NCBI GenBank assembly: GCA_905221605.1
Contig: CAJNDS010000077.1
Coordinates: forward strand, 148,057 to 212,056
DNA: 64,000 nt
Reading direction: 5' to 3'
From: Symbiodinium natans
Lineage: Eukaryota > Sar > Dinophyceae > Suessiales > Symbiodiniaceae
In this document: positions 33,561 through 44,615 of the stretch, in pieces
How the letters are laid out: each line of letters starts with the position of its first letter
Position numbering within the stretch: the stretch's first letter is position 1
Position numbers and translations under genes: made by a program
The notes under the pieces: model-generated
What the model was told of the DNA's origin: nothing
What the model saw: the letters and a program-made list of their open reading frames with translations, nothing else
Database searches by the model: none

Positions 33561-33731
33561 TCTTTTTAACAGCAGCGAAGAAGCTCACAAGGAGCAATGC
33601 AATCCCAAGGTAGGGACGGATTTTATGAAGATTATGGAAAATTTGTAAAAAAAATATGAAAGGAACATCTGACCAGAATAACGGTAAACTGGCACGCTCT
33701 GTATGAATGGTCATCATCATCATCATCATCA

Positions 33732-33971
33732 GTGGAAATGTGGACTACAGCGGGCACTGTCGTCAACACCAGTCATAGGATCTGGTCTGATTTTGAGCAA
33801 CGAGTTTTGAACCAGCAGGACGCTTCGTACCCTGGCTTTCACCTGATGGGTGCGGACATACAGTTCCACCGTGTCAGTGTTCACGAGGCAGTCGTCCCAC
33901 CGAAGATGGGGGCCCGCCAGAAAGGAGTCAGCCTGAAACTAGGAGGCGACGATCAAGGGACATTAGATTAA
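33732..33971 (+). CDS. Hypothetical short ORF (79 codons)
   Basis: Follows a CATCAT microsatellite (33712-33731). It begins MEMWTTAGTVVNTSHRIWSD and ends LKLGGDDQGTLD. Composition is protein-like but codon bias is weak. It may be an exon or chance. Confidence 0.25.
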   Translation: MEMWTTAGTVVNTSHRIWSDFEQRVLNQQDASYPGFHLMGADIQFHRVSVHEAVVPPKMGARQKGVSLKLGGDDQGTLD

Positions 33972-34204
33972 AAGCAAAGTGGCACCGTTTGTGGTCTGGG
34001 ATTCTTCTGTCTTGAAGAGTGTTTGGGGCACGCAGGGGGCAGGGGGAGAAGGGGGGTCTCCGTTTTTAAAAAATGTCAAAAAAGGTGACCGTGGTCCGGT
34101 GGCCGGGGCCGCAGCTGGGATGGGGAAGGTTGGGAGCGATTATACGTTTCCAAACTTTGATCAGGTCTCGATAAAATTTTGAAAAATGTGCAAACGTGAT
34201 AATT

Positions 34205-34325
34205 GAAGATGCTCTCTGCCCCTTCCAAAATCTATTCGTCGTTTTGGCCCCCAGCACAATGCCGCCTGTTCTGGTATGGCAGTATAGGATGACCCAGAAA
34301 TGCAAGTAGCCAGACATCCCCCAAA
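34205..34325. repeat. Separate fragment of the 1,170 bp unit
   Basis: Matches 35553-35670 and 36723-36840 (TCTGCCCCT...CCAAAATCT, CCAGACATCCCCC) at about 90% but lies outside the regular array. Confidence 0.65.
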
Positions 34326-34942
34326 CCCGAAACCCTAAGCCCTAAACCCGAAGGCCTAAACCCGAAATCTTAAACCCAAACCCCTAAACCCGCCAATTCC
34401 CCTGAAGATTTTGGGGTTGGGCAGTTCGATTTGCTAAGGCCATGCTATGGTTGGCCCTTTACCCGAAGTCCTAAACCTGACACCCGAAACCCCAAAACCC
34501 TAACCAGCTGTTTTGTTGCTGCTGATTTGCCTCGCAAGGTATAGCCTGGAGCAACTCTGCAGCGCGCTACAGATGTTTGCCAGCGGTTGCGTCGAAAGCC
34601 AGCAAGTCTGCTTCTTCATGTGACTTTCACCGCCGCTTTCCACGTTTCCGATTGCAGCTCGCCGCAAACTACGAGCTGCAGTTTTTCTGAGACGAGGAGA
34701 AGCTGACCTCTTTCCAGATCCAGCCGCTGGGCTTCTGGCAAATCGGTGGCTTTAGTGTTCGGGGTTGTTGCCCTAAATGCCAGAACTTTACGAAACTTCT
34801 ACACATCCAACATCCTGACCCCAAGTTCCTACATGTTAGTTCCTGAAAGCCCTGAACCCCTGCGGCCCTCACGCCCCCTGAGCCCGAATGTTTTGTTGTC
34901 TCTATGGGGCACTTGGACTGGCTGACGCGAAGACATTCGTCA

Positions 34943-37651
34943 GTAAGGGGACAGGTTCAGTGGATTGACGTCAAGAAGGTACTAGGATGGGAGAGGGCCA
35001 TAAAACACGGTTCGGTCGTCTCTAGACCCGGAAGCTCGATTCCGTAGCAGAACTTCCAACACGAAAACGAAGGGCTCTTGAAAGGCTTTCGGAGTTCACA
35101 GTTCAGGGCGTAAGGTTTTTCTTTCCAAAAGCACGGAAAGGGCAGTGCCGCCGTGTCGACGCGGTCAACTCGAGCAGCGTCGCTTGCGAGGCCGGCTGTC
35201 GGCTGTCGTGTGTTGAGACTGCTGGGCTTGTGGACGATGCTGACTGATTTGAAAAACAGCCTGCACGTTTTTGGCAAGGCGCAGGGCTCCCTCCGGGACC
35301 CTGAGGCAGCAATGCAAGACCACGGAGGACTGGAGGCCGAGGGGTTAGGGTTGCGGGTTTAAGGTTTCGGCTGTAGGGTTTAAGTTTTAAGAGGGACCCG
35401 AAGATGACGTATGACTCTTCCGAGCGTACGGAATACAGGGATGTCTGGCCAAGTGGTTGCACGGAAACTTGGTGTGCAAGGTTGTTGAGGGTAGACCCTT
35501 TGAGGGCTCCTATCATGGTATGGAGCCTGAACGTTGCAAAAGAATCTTATCGAAAATGCCCTCTGCCCCTCCAAAATCTTTTCGTGGTTTTGGCCCCCAG
35601 CGCAATGCCGCCTGTTCTGGTCTGGTAGTATAGGATGACCCAGAAATGCAAGTAGCCAGACATCCCCCAAACCTTAAACCCTAAGCCCAAAACCCTAAGC
35701 CCTAAACCCGAAATCTTAAATCCTAAACCCCAAACCCGCTAATTCCCCTCAAGATGTTGGGGTTGGGCAGTTCGATTTTCTGTGGTTGGCCCTTTACCCG
35801 AAGTTTTAAACCCGACAGCCCGAAGAAGCTGACGCCAGGTACGCAGACCCGGCAGATGTCATGGGTTTGTGGGTTTTAGACCCCAAGCTGAAACCCAAAA
35901 CCTTGAACCTTCAGGCTTAGGGACCAAACCCCCAATTTTTTTTATGGCTTCAATTTATTTTCAAGGTCCGCGAATACCGAGCTCCTGAGCCCGAAGATTG
36001 AGTCCCGAGCTTGGACTCCCTCGATGTTGTCCTCTTGCGCGGTACGTTCCTGCACTTTTTTTTGTTTTGGCTGAAGCTCCCTCAGGGACTTTCTGTTGCC
36101 ACAGTCTGTGCAAGAAGGGGACAGGTTCAGTGGATTGATGTCAAGAAGGTTCTAGGATGGGAGAGGGCCATAAAACACGGTTCGGTCGTCTCTACACCCT
36201 GAAGCTGGATTCCATAGCAGAACTTCCAAGACGAAAACGAAGGGCTCTTGAAAGGCTTTCGGAGTTCACAGTTCAGGGCGTAAGGTTTTGCTTTCCAAAA
36301 GTTCCGACAAGGCAGTGCTGCCGTGTCGAAGCGGTCAACTCGAGCAGCTTCGCTTGCGAGGCCGGCTGTCGGCTGTCGTGTGTTGAGACTGCTGGGCTTG
36401 TCTACGATGCTGACTGATTTGAAAAACAGCCTGCGCGTTTTTGGCAAGGCGCAGGGCTCCCTCAGGGACCCTGAGGCAGCAATGCAAGACCACGGAGGAC
36501 TGGAGGCCGAGGGGTAAGGGTTGCGGGTTTAAGGTTTCGGCTGTAGGGTTTAAGTTGTAAGAGGGACCCGAAGATGACGTATGATTCTTCCGAGCGCACG
36601 GAAGACAGGGATCTCTGGGCAAGTGGTTGCACGGAAAGTTGGTGTGCAAGGTTGTTGAGGGTAGACCCTTTGAGGGCTCCTATCATGGCATGGAGCCTGA
36701 ACGTGGCAAAAGAATCTTACTGAAGATGCCCTCTGCCCCTCCAAAATCTTTTCGTGGTTTTGGCCCCCAGCGCAGTGCCGCCTGTTCTGGTCTGGTAGTA
36801 TAGGATGACCCAGAAATGCAAGTAGCCAGACATCCCCCAAACCTTAAACCCGAAGGCCAAAACCCTTAGCCCTAAACCCGAAATCTTAAACCCTAAACCC
36901 CAAAGCCGCTAATTACCCTGAAGATTTTGGGGTTGGCCAGTTCGATTTTCTGAGGCCATGCTATGGTTGGCCCTTTACCAGAAGTCCTGAACCCGACACC
37001 CCGAAGAAGCTGACGCCAGGTACGAAGACCCGGCAGATGTCATGGGTTTGTGGGTTTTAGACCTCAAGCTGAAACCCAAAACCCTAAACCTTCGGGCTTA
37101 GGGCCCAAACCCCAAATTTTTTTTATGGCTTCAATTTACTTTCAAGGGCCGCGAATACCGAGCTCCTGAGCCCGAAGATTGAGTCCCGAGCTTGGACTCC
37201 CTCTATGTTGTGCTCCTGCGCGGTTTTTTTTTTGTTTTGGATAAAGCTCCCTCAGGGATTTTCTGTTGCAACAGTCCGCACAAGAAGGGAACAGGTTGGG
37301 TGGATTGACGTCAAGAAGGTAGTAGGATGGGAGAGGGCCATAAAACACGGTTCGGTCTTTTCTACACCCTGAAGCTCGATTCCATAGCAGAACTTCCAAC
37401 ACGAAAACGAATGGCTCTTGAAAGGCTTTCGGAGTTCACAGTTCAGGGCGTAAGGTGTTGCTTACCAAAAGTTCCGACAAGGCAGTGCTGCCGTGTCGAA
37501 GCGGTCAACTCGAGCAGCTTCGCTTGCGAGGCCGGCTGTCGGCTGTCGTGTGTTGAGACTGCTGGGCTTGCGTACGATGCTGACTGATTTGAAAGACGGC
37601 CTGCGCGATTTTGGCTCAGTACAGGGCTCCCTCCGGGACCCTGAGGCAACA
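34943..37651. repeat. 1,170 bp tandem repeat, about 2.3 copies
   Basis: The exact period is 1,170 bp: ACAGGTT(C/G)(A/G)G lies at 34951, 36121 and 37291. Copies are about 93-95% identical. Each carries CTCCCTC(C/A)GGGA motifs and degenerate telomere-like tracts. Short frames repeated in each copy (for example RSTRAASLARPAVGCRVLRL) look like repeat by-products or remnants. The third copy is cut off at AACAATGCAAG, exactly where the helicase gene's reading frame begins. Fragments of the unit also occur near 42590-42670 and 47708-47791. Confidence 0.9.
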
Positions 37652-40600
37652 ATGCAAGTCCCGTACGAGATTCATGTGAACTCCAGCGCTGAGCCCGGTG
37701 GTTGCCAAGGGCTGATCTTCCGCTGGGCGCAGAATGATTCGAGAGGGAGTCGGTGTCTGCCTTTCTTGCTGCGCTTTGGCGGCGCCGGCCATCCTGCAGT
37801 GCGGCTGTACAGCCGTGACGCACAGGGCGTTTACCGGTCTGCGTGCGCCGGCGGCACAGCAGAGGCGCAGCTGCTGCAGGCGCTTTTGCAGCGGCCGGAG
37901 ATTCTGATGTCAGACTTGCCGGGTCCTGCGCTGCGTACACTCGCTGAAACGCTGCAACACTTCAACGCATACCTGCAAAGGAACGTGCCCTCGAAAGATG
38001 GCTTGAGAGCACGAGTTCGCGTCGCCGTTGAACAGACGCAGAGCTTGGAAAATCTGCTGCACTTCCCAGGATGTCTATTGCGCAGACAAGATTTCATGCC
38101 GTTGAGGATGCTGGAAGCTCGCCTGGAACAGGATCCGGACTCTACGATCATGCAGTGCATCGGGACCAATGCGGTGTCTTGGCTGGTCGAAGACGCTCAG
38201 TTGCCTCCGGTGCAACTCTACGTCCAGGACCCACTCTGCCGGCGCGGCATAAACACTTTTTTTTTGTTCGGGCAGGTTCCTGTACATATTTTGTTTGCAT
38301 GCTCCTGTGCGTCTGCATTGCTCATCTCTTCTTGTGTCTCTGCAGGACTTCAAGAGTACGAACAATTTCGGTGCCATCCTGTGTCACATGGGGCGAGTAC
38401 TTCGTGACGTTGCATGTGCATCCGTTCGTGCAGGACCGGTCGTGTCTGGCATGCAATGTGTCGCGGGGACGATTTCGCTGCTGCGAGCGTATCGACCACG
38501 GGAAGATCTTCCAGCCAGTTGTTGGAAGGGCCATTTGGTCTGGGTCTGTGAGCGGACGGTATTGCAGGAGCAACTGAGTCCAGCGCAGCGCAGGGCCACT
38601 CGCGACGGGTCCTTGAACATGTTCCACGCCATTTGGCGTCATGGCACCTGTCATGAAGTGGTGTCGTCGTCCGTCGACAACAGCAAATTCGAGCTGGCGC
38701 CCAGTCTCCCTTGTGGTGAAGACGCTGAGGACGATGCTTGAGACCTTTTTTTTAAATATCTGCTTGGCGGATATTCTAAGTGTCGACGTGCGGTCAGCGC
38801 TGTTGCCTGTTGCAGCTGTAAGTTACACAAAGTCCATCGCATCATGCTCTGCCCCAGTCAGGACGGACCCGTGGACAAGCAGTTCGTAATGGTGGTGTTG
38901 GCAGACACGCAAGAACACTTTTGGGCGCCTGGGCAGCACAGCATGACGGCCGGTCAGATCATGTGTCTGCGTGGAGAGGCGACTCTGCGTGAAATGTTTC
39001 GACCAAGGCACGGAGGGTGCTGTCCAGGCTGTATCACGGTCAAGGGCTGCCGGGCCACGTCTTTCGTGGACTCTTGCATGAGGCTGAAAAACCCGTGTCA
39101 CGGGGGCCAGACATAACTGTATGTCACTTGAAGTGGCGTAATCCTGAAGCATATTTTTTTCTGGGTGACCGCCTTTTATGGGGCGCTTGCTGCAATGCGA
39201 GGCGGAAGTGACGCCGCCGCGCCATTTGCCTCCTGTCCTGGAGGGCATCACCGAGTTCCGGGACTGCACGCGTGGGATCCACCTGTACAACCTCACGGCA
39301 GCCCCAGGGACAGGAAAAACGGCCATGTTTCTGCGCATCTTGCCACGGCCTTACGCGCGGAGCGGTGTGTGCTGCTCAAGTTTTGCATGTATCGACCAAA
39401 AGAAGTCCTCTCTACTCCTCTGCGTATGTTTGTAACACAGGATAGGTTCAGAAGAATCGTTGAAGAATCTCCGAAACCAAAACAAGAGATTTGTTCGAGT
39501 CGTTGGGATTTGTGCAGCTTGGAAAAGCAGTTTGGAACTTCGAGCGAGGGTTGCCTCGAGCAAGCGAAACTAGCGTGATCTCGATGCTTCATCTTTTGTG
39601 CTTTTGCTAGCCTGCCAGGGTCAGAACTTGCGGCTCCCCCAGGGACTGCGACGGGGAAACCTGTGACGTGGGATAGGTTCAGAAGAGTCGTTGAAGGAAG
39701 AATCTCTGAAACCAAAACAAGAGATTTGTTCGAGTCGTCGGGATTTGTGCAGCTTGGAAAAACAGTTTGGAACTCCGATCCGGGGTTGCCACCAGCAAGC
39801 GAAACTAGCGTGATCTCACTGCTGCATCTTTTGTGCTTTTGTGAGCCAGCCGAGGTCGGAACTTGCGGCTCCCTCAGGGACTGCGAACGAGACTACGTCC
39901 GTGGAACACGGGGAAACATGTCAGCGCCCGTTGCATGTTTTAGTCACGCCTACGAAAGCTCTGCGTGATGCTGTGATATCCAGAGCCAAGTCCGCCGGCA
40001 TCCAGGTCTTGCCTCTGGGAATGGGAATCGACGGCACGGACTCGCTGGCGGAACAATTCTTCAGTGTGCTGGAGGAGACGGGCGGCGAAGTGCGAGATCG
40101 CATAACGCAACTTGAAGCACGGCTGAAAGCATTGAACTGGCGTCGGCACCCTCTGCACACGTTTTTGGAGCTGTTGTGTGAGCATGTTGCTCTCACCTTC
40201 CAGCTCTACCACCAAGATGGCCAAGGAACTGTCGAACAAATGCTGGGCGAGACTTGCGTTGCCGTGGGCACGCACGCTTTCTGGCTTAAGAATATGTCTG
40301 GCGTGCGCACGACGGCAAGTCGCTGTCTGCGCGACCGCTCCACTGGCGTGGTCCTCGTGGACGAAGCCGACATGTTGTCGCTGAGCCAGCTCGTGGGCGT
40401 GTTGTCTTCTGGCACGGAGATGATCGCTGCATGGGACCCGGGCCAGCAATTGCAGCCGTTGGACATGAGACATCGAGTCGCGCCAGGCGAACGGTGGCAT
40501 GCCGACAGCGACGCGCGTGAGCCCAGTGCTATTCAGCTGCTCCAAGACCTCGCTGGTTTAAACAAAGCCAGCCACGTCGTTCGACTCCTTGAAACTCGTC

Positions 40601-42105
40601 GATTCGGGGACGTTGTGTGCCGTTTGCTGTCACAGATCAGCTTGGCCTACAGCGGCCTGCACTCCCACAGGGATGCACCCGACACGACACTCGTGCTTTG
40701 GAGGGTTTCTGGCCATGGAGACAGTGGCTTTGAGGCGTTCCGGAACGCTTCCGGGGCTGTAGCAAACGTAACCTTTTTCTGCATGTGCGCGAACTTGGTG
40801 AAGCGTTTGAGCAGGAATCATGGCTGCGTCTTGGTGGTGGTGTGGTACGCCGTCCTGCGCCAGGCGTTAAACCATTTTTTGCGCTTCGCTGGTGTCGATC
40901 CCGCGCACTTCAGCATCCGCACGGCGCGGCAGGCCAAAGGAGAAGAATGCGCCGCCTGCGTGGTCTTGGCCTGTCGGCGTTTCAGCTGGCCGGACTTTGC
41001 TGGATCGCTCAGTGACGCTGGCAAGCTGGCAGTGGCAGTTTCACGCGGCCGCGTGGAAACGCACATCCTTCTGGATGCGGCTTGCCAGTGGGCCAATGTC
41101 AGCATGTGGGAGAATATGTGGCGCTTCCCAGCCACGTCTGTCGTTGACTTGACACCTGAGGACGAGAACGAAGAGGAGATCGACCTGTTCCGATTCTGGA
41201 TGACAGCCACATGGGGCGATGAGTGCAGTTGCAGTGACTCTGAGGAGGCTGCGGACGATGACCAGGCTAGCACATGTGCCAGTTTTTTTGCATCGGCCTC
41301 AGCTGTTTCCAGGCATCTTCCCGATCAGCTCCCCGATCGTCAGATTCGCTCCAGCCAACCTCCCATGTATGCTGTGCCAGAGGACACTGACCTTCGAGAG
41401 ATTTGGCCAAGGTGGCGGGCTTTCCTGGTGCCCTGCATTACCGTCGTTGCTGGCTACAAGGACAAAGAACCGGAAACAAACGCAGATGGCGCGGAAGCCG
41501 ATGTGGAGGCTTTGCTGTCCTTGAAGTTCCTGGAGTGGCACACAGTGCCAGACCACCAACTCACGGCCCCAGGAGCCCTGCTTTTTCAGGTGAAAGGGCA
41601 GCTCCGTGACGAAGCAGCGTTTTGGGAGCTGAGAATTTCACGGCATAAGGCAGAGACCCAGACGGTCGCTGGCGTGAACTTCTTCTCGCAGAGGCGCCTT
41701 GCCGGCGTCAGCACTCAGTTAAGCATGAAGTTTTCGTTTTCTTGTCATATACTTCGCGCCAAATGCCAGGTGCCGCTCCTGGCGCCCGGAGTGGCAGCTC
41801 TGCAGCGAGGGCAAGGTCCGCGCTTTGGCCTACTGGGGCATGGGCACGCGTGGCCAGCACCCGTGGCTCTGGTCCATGGTGGTTACGGTCAAGTCCTTGG
41901 AGCTCGCCCGCGCTGTGTTGCGCGTGGCCGATGTGCCTCTGACGAAGATCCTCGGCTGATTTTTGTCGGACACGTTTCGGTTTGTGCTGCAACAAGTCGT
42001 GCCTCAGTGCTCGAAAGGAGCGTTCACCCGTGGTACTCGATGCTGAGGATCGCCGGGGACGTCCCTGCCGAGCTCTTCGACACGACCGAACCCGACGCCG
42101 AGTGA
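37652..42105 (+). CDS. Superfamily 1 (UPF1-like) helicase gene, split
   Basis: SF1 helicases use ATP to move along and unwind RNA or DNA. Motifs seen in order: Walker A APGTGKTA (39302-39325), motif Ia LHVLVTPTKAL (39931-39963), motif II GVVLVDEADM (40345-40374), motif III AAWDPGQQLQPL (40429-40464), and motifs V/VI in RQAKGEECAACVVLACRRF and KLAVAVSRGRVETHILL (40928-41074). The N-terminal 400 residues are not recognised. Inferred introns: 38276-38345, 39119-39201, about 39369-39924, 41718-41769 (GT-AG) and 41955-42007 (GC-AG); the last two keep the frame to the stop EPDAE. The join near 38740-38816 is unresolved. At four places (near 38391, 38525, 39012 and 39314) the frame slips by one base at a G run, so this is either a decaying gene or an assembly with homopolymer errors. 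Start: ATG at 37652, at the edge of a tandem repeat. Confidence 0.65.
39441..39902. repeat. 231 bp direct duplication inside a helicase intron
   Basis: GATAGGTTCAGAAGA(A/G)TCGTTG begins at 39441 and 39672. The copies share CCAAAACAAGAGATTTGTTC, GCGAAACTAGCGTGATCTC and a terminal CTTGCGGCTCCC(C/T)CAGGGACT. Identity is about 90%. The duplication makes up most of the intron between helicase motifs I and Ia. Confidence 0.8.
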
Positions 42106-42290
42106 GCGTACGATGGTAGATCAGCAAATGCTGATGTCTACTCCAGTTGCCGCAGCAGTCCAGTCCAGTATCCGCAGTACACTGAACGTTTTTATGCGAC
42201 GTCATTCAAGACATGAATAGCATTAGGTGCAGGAACAACATAGTGTAGAGAGTGCAACACACAAACTCTCGGAGCTGCGCACGAACGCAT

Positions 42291-42674
42291 GCATGCATGG
42301 CTCCTGTGGCAAAACAGAGTATGCAAGCCCGTCATTTCTGGCGTGTAAGACTTCGTTTAAGGACCTGGGTTTGTTTCGGGGCGCGGTAAGGCCGGAACTC
42401 GAGCCCTGACCCTCCTAACCCCTCGCTCGGGGTGTGCGCAGGTGCCGCAGATGCTTCGGCGCTGCGCGGAGCGCTGGGACTTCCTGTACGTGTGTCTGGG
42501 CGTTTAGGCCTTGGGCGTGGGACTGGGGTTGGTGCGTGCCGATCGTGCATGCGCACAGAACCGAGTATACTGGGATTGCACCTCTCCCAAAGTCTTTTTG
42601 TTGCTACAATCCGCAAAAGAAAGGGACTGGTTCAGTGGATTTACTTCGACAAGGTTTTGGGATGGGAGAGGGGA

Positions 42675-42731
<57 letters not shown>

Positions 42732-43553
42732 AGAGAGAGAGAGAGAGAGAGAGCGCGTCAGGAGAGAGAAAAAACAAAACTCCGACGCCGGAAAGCAGAA
42801 GAGCGGTGTGTACTGAAGCCCAGGCGACCTTAAACCCACCCATGTAGCCCCCGACCTCGAACGCTGATGCTAGCCGTGCGCTCACAGCCCGAAGCCACGG
42901 AAGGCCGGGAGGATGGCCAGTGGCTGCCGGACAACGCAGCGGGCGTCACCTGGTGGCGACAGATCGGGTTTTCGGGATTCGACTTTGGTGAACTGGGCTT
43001 TAGGGTTAGGGACTTTCGGGATTTGGGGTGGCGGGTCATAAGTTATGGTAGGGTTTTAGATGGTTTTAGCCTCAGGAGGTAAGCCCTGCACCCCCAAAGG
43101 ATGTGAGGCGGCTCCAAAAGGGACCACAGTAGAACAGTGCTACAAGTCTGGCAGCATGAATGCATGACAGTCGACGGGTAACAGTAAAAGCCCAAATGCC
43201 AGAAGCGACGACGTAAGACGAGACGTCGACGGCTGCTGTCACCTTGTTGCTTGATTGCCGCGCGCGCTTGGACTTCGCACGTTTGCCCAGTGCCTGCATG
43301 ATCGTGCGCTAGCCATCTGCGTCTTCAGGTGCTCGGACATGCTGAGGTGGCTCCCAAAGGGACTGCGGTAGAACAGCGCAGGAAGTCAGGCAGCATCAGT
43401 ACCGGTACTGCAGTAGACCAAAAACAAAACTCTTCACGTAAACCGCTCACATGTGTCAAGCAACCACGCCCGCCGTGACATTCCATTTAGTCGCATGGGA
43501 CCCGTACTGCCGTCGAAGTCTCGCTGCTCTGTAGAAAAAAACGGTCGCGGGCC
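42291..43553 (+). repeat. Duplicated upstream module, copy A
   Basis: Shares several collinear blocks with 44616-45666: GGCTCCTGTGGCAAAACAGA; GCTCGGGGTGTGCGCAGGTG; a stretch with GGCGGGTCATAAGTT; and GATGTGAGGCGGCTCC to the start codon. It ends at the ATG of the ankyrin gene. Inside it, 42590-42840 is an insertion missing from copy B: a fragment of the 1,170 bp unit plus a (GA)n run. A spacer at about 42880-42965 reads QPEATEGREDGQWLPDNAAG and may be an exon remnant. Confidence 0.8.
42669..42752. repeat. (GA)n microsatellite
   Basis: About 40 GA units interrupted by GGGAGAGG. It gives poly-Arg/Glu frames that are not genes. Confidence 0.9.
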
Positions 43554-44228
43554 ATGGCCAGCGCTGGGCAAGCTGCTGTCCTAGGACAGCATGCAAATGA
43601 ACAGGCGCAGACAGTGCTGGTGATGAACCCATTGACAGGAGACCTTCTGTGTCAAATCCGAGTCGATCAGAACTTGCTCGAAGCACGATCGTTGAGGAAG
43701 ATTTTGAGAGAGGACGCCAACTTGAGAGGGACGTTCTTTCAGCTTCAGCAGAAGGGGCGCTGCTTGGATCTCGACGCAGTCGTGGATGCGTCCACCGCTG
43801 TTTACTTAGTCAAGTGCACGCTTTCCGAGACCAAGTTCGAACAGATCAACGCGCTCGCGTGGCATAACGAGGATGAGGAGCTGGCAGATGCGCTGCTAGA
43901 GTGCCCACGAGGTGATCGCAGGTTCGACTATCTCCTCTTTTGTGCGCTTCGTTGGCAGCATACCGGCCGGGCTGAGCATGTCGGTTCTTATGTGAACGTT
44001 GTCCGGGTCCTTCTGGAGTCAAATGTTTCCATAGACCAGGTCGACAACAGGACAGGATTCACCGCGCTCATGATGGCATGCAACTACAACTTCCCCGAGT
44101 TCGTCCGCCTGTTGCTTGAAGCCGGCGCAGACAGAGAAAGGGTAGCTGGCGATGGCAAGACAACAGCTCGCACGCTGGCAGCGCAGCACAGTGACAGGGC
44201 GATCCTGCACCTCCTGGGCAATGCCTGA
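43554..44228 (+). CDS. Ankyrin-repeat protein with ubiquitin-like N-terminus
   Basis: A single open frame of 224 residues from an ATG in CCATGG. Residues 20-90 (VLVMNPLTGDLLCQIRVDQN ... GRCLDLDAVVDASTAVYLVK) look like a divergent ubiquitin-like fold, a layout I recall from many dinoflagellate ankyrin proteins. Residues 145-222 hold about two ankyrin repeats: VNVVRVLLESNVSIDQVDN, TGFTALMMACNYNFPEFVRL, LLEAGADRERV and a last half repeat. Ankyrin repeats bind other proteins; the partner is unknown. Third codon positions are G/C-rich as in neighbouring genes. No intron is needed. The 1.2 kb upstream is shared with the next gene, so both may be controlled alike. Confidence 0.75.
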   Translation: MASAGQAAVLGQHANEQAQTVLVMNPLTGDLLCQIRVDQNLLEARSLRKILREDANLRGTFFQLQQKGRCLDLDAVVDASTAVYLVKCTLSETKFEQINALAWHNEDEELADALLECPRGDRRFDYLLFCALRWQHTGRAEHVGSYVNVVRVLLESNVSIDQVDNRTGFTALMMACNYNFPEFVRLLLEAGADRERVAGDGKTTARTLAAQHSDRAILHLLGNA

Positions 44229-44615
44229 ACTTCTGCTCCAGGCAAATATAGAATGCCGTGTTTCGCCCCGAATCCATAGCAGGCATGTAGAATCACGGGC
44301 GCAGGCTAGTGGCCGTCCTCCAGTGCTGCCCTAAACCCTCAACCTTGAACCCTGAGCCCTAAGCAGCTCACGTGTTCCTCGCGGGCCAAAGGTGAGGTGA
44401 CCTCGGCGCCGTTCAACAAGTTCAGGCAGCTGACCTTTGTGAGTCTTGCGAGGCGATGCTGGGCAGTTCAAGGATGTCCGGGGTTCACGGTTCAGGGGCG
44501 GCCTTCGGCGGTTGCTTACATGCTTTGTGCTTGTGCCCCTTTTCAAGTCTGTGTAAAGCTGACCAGCAGCTGGGACGAAGGGGGTAAACTTCCAGGCAAA
44601 CCTTCCTCCTCACCA

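Noticed and set aside
35103-36840. Short open frames repeated in each 1,170 bp unit
   Set aside because: They occur on both strands, are short, and change with point differences between copies; no motif is visible.
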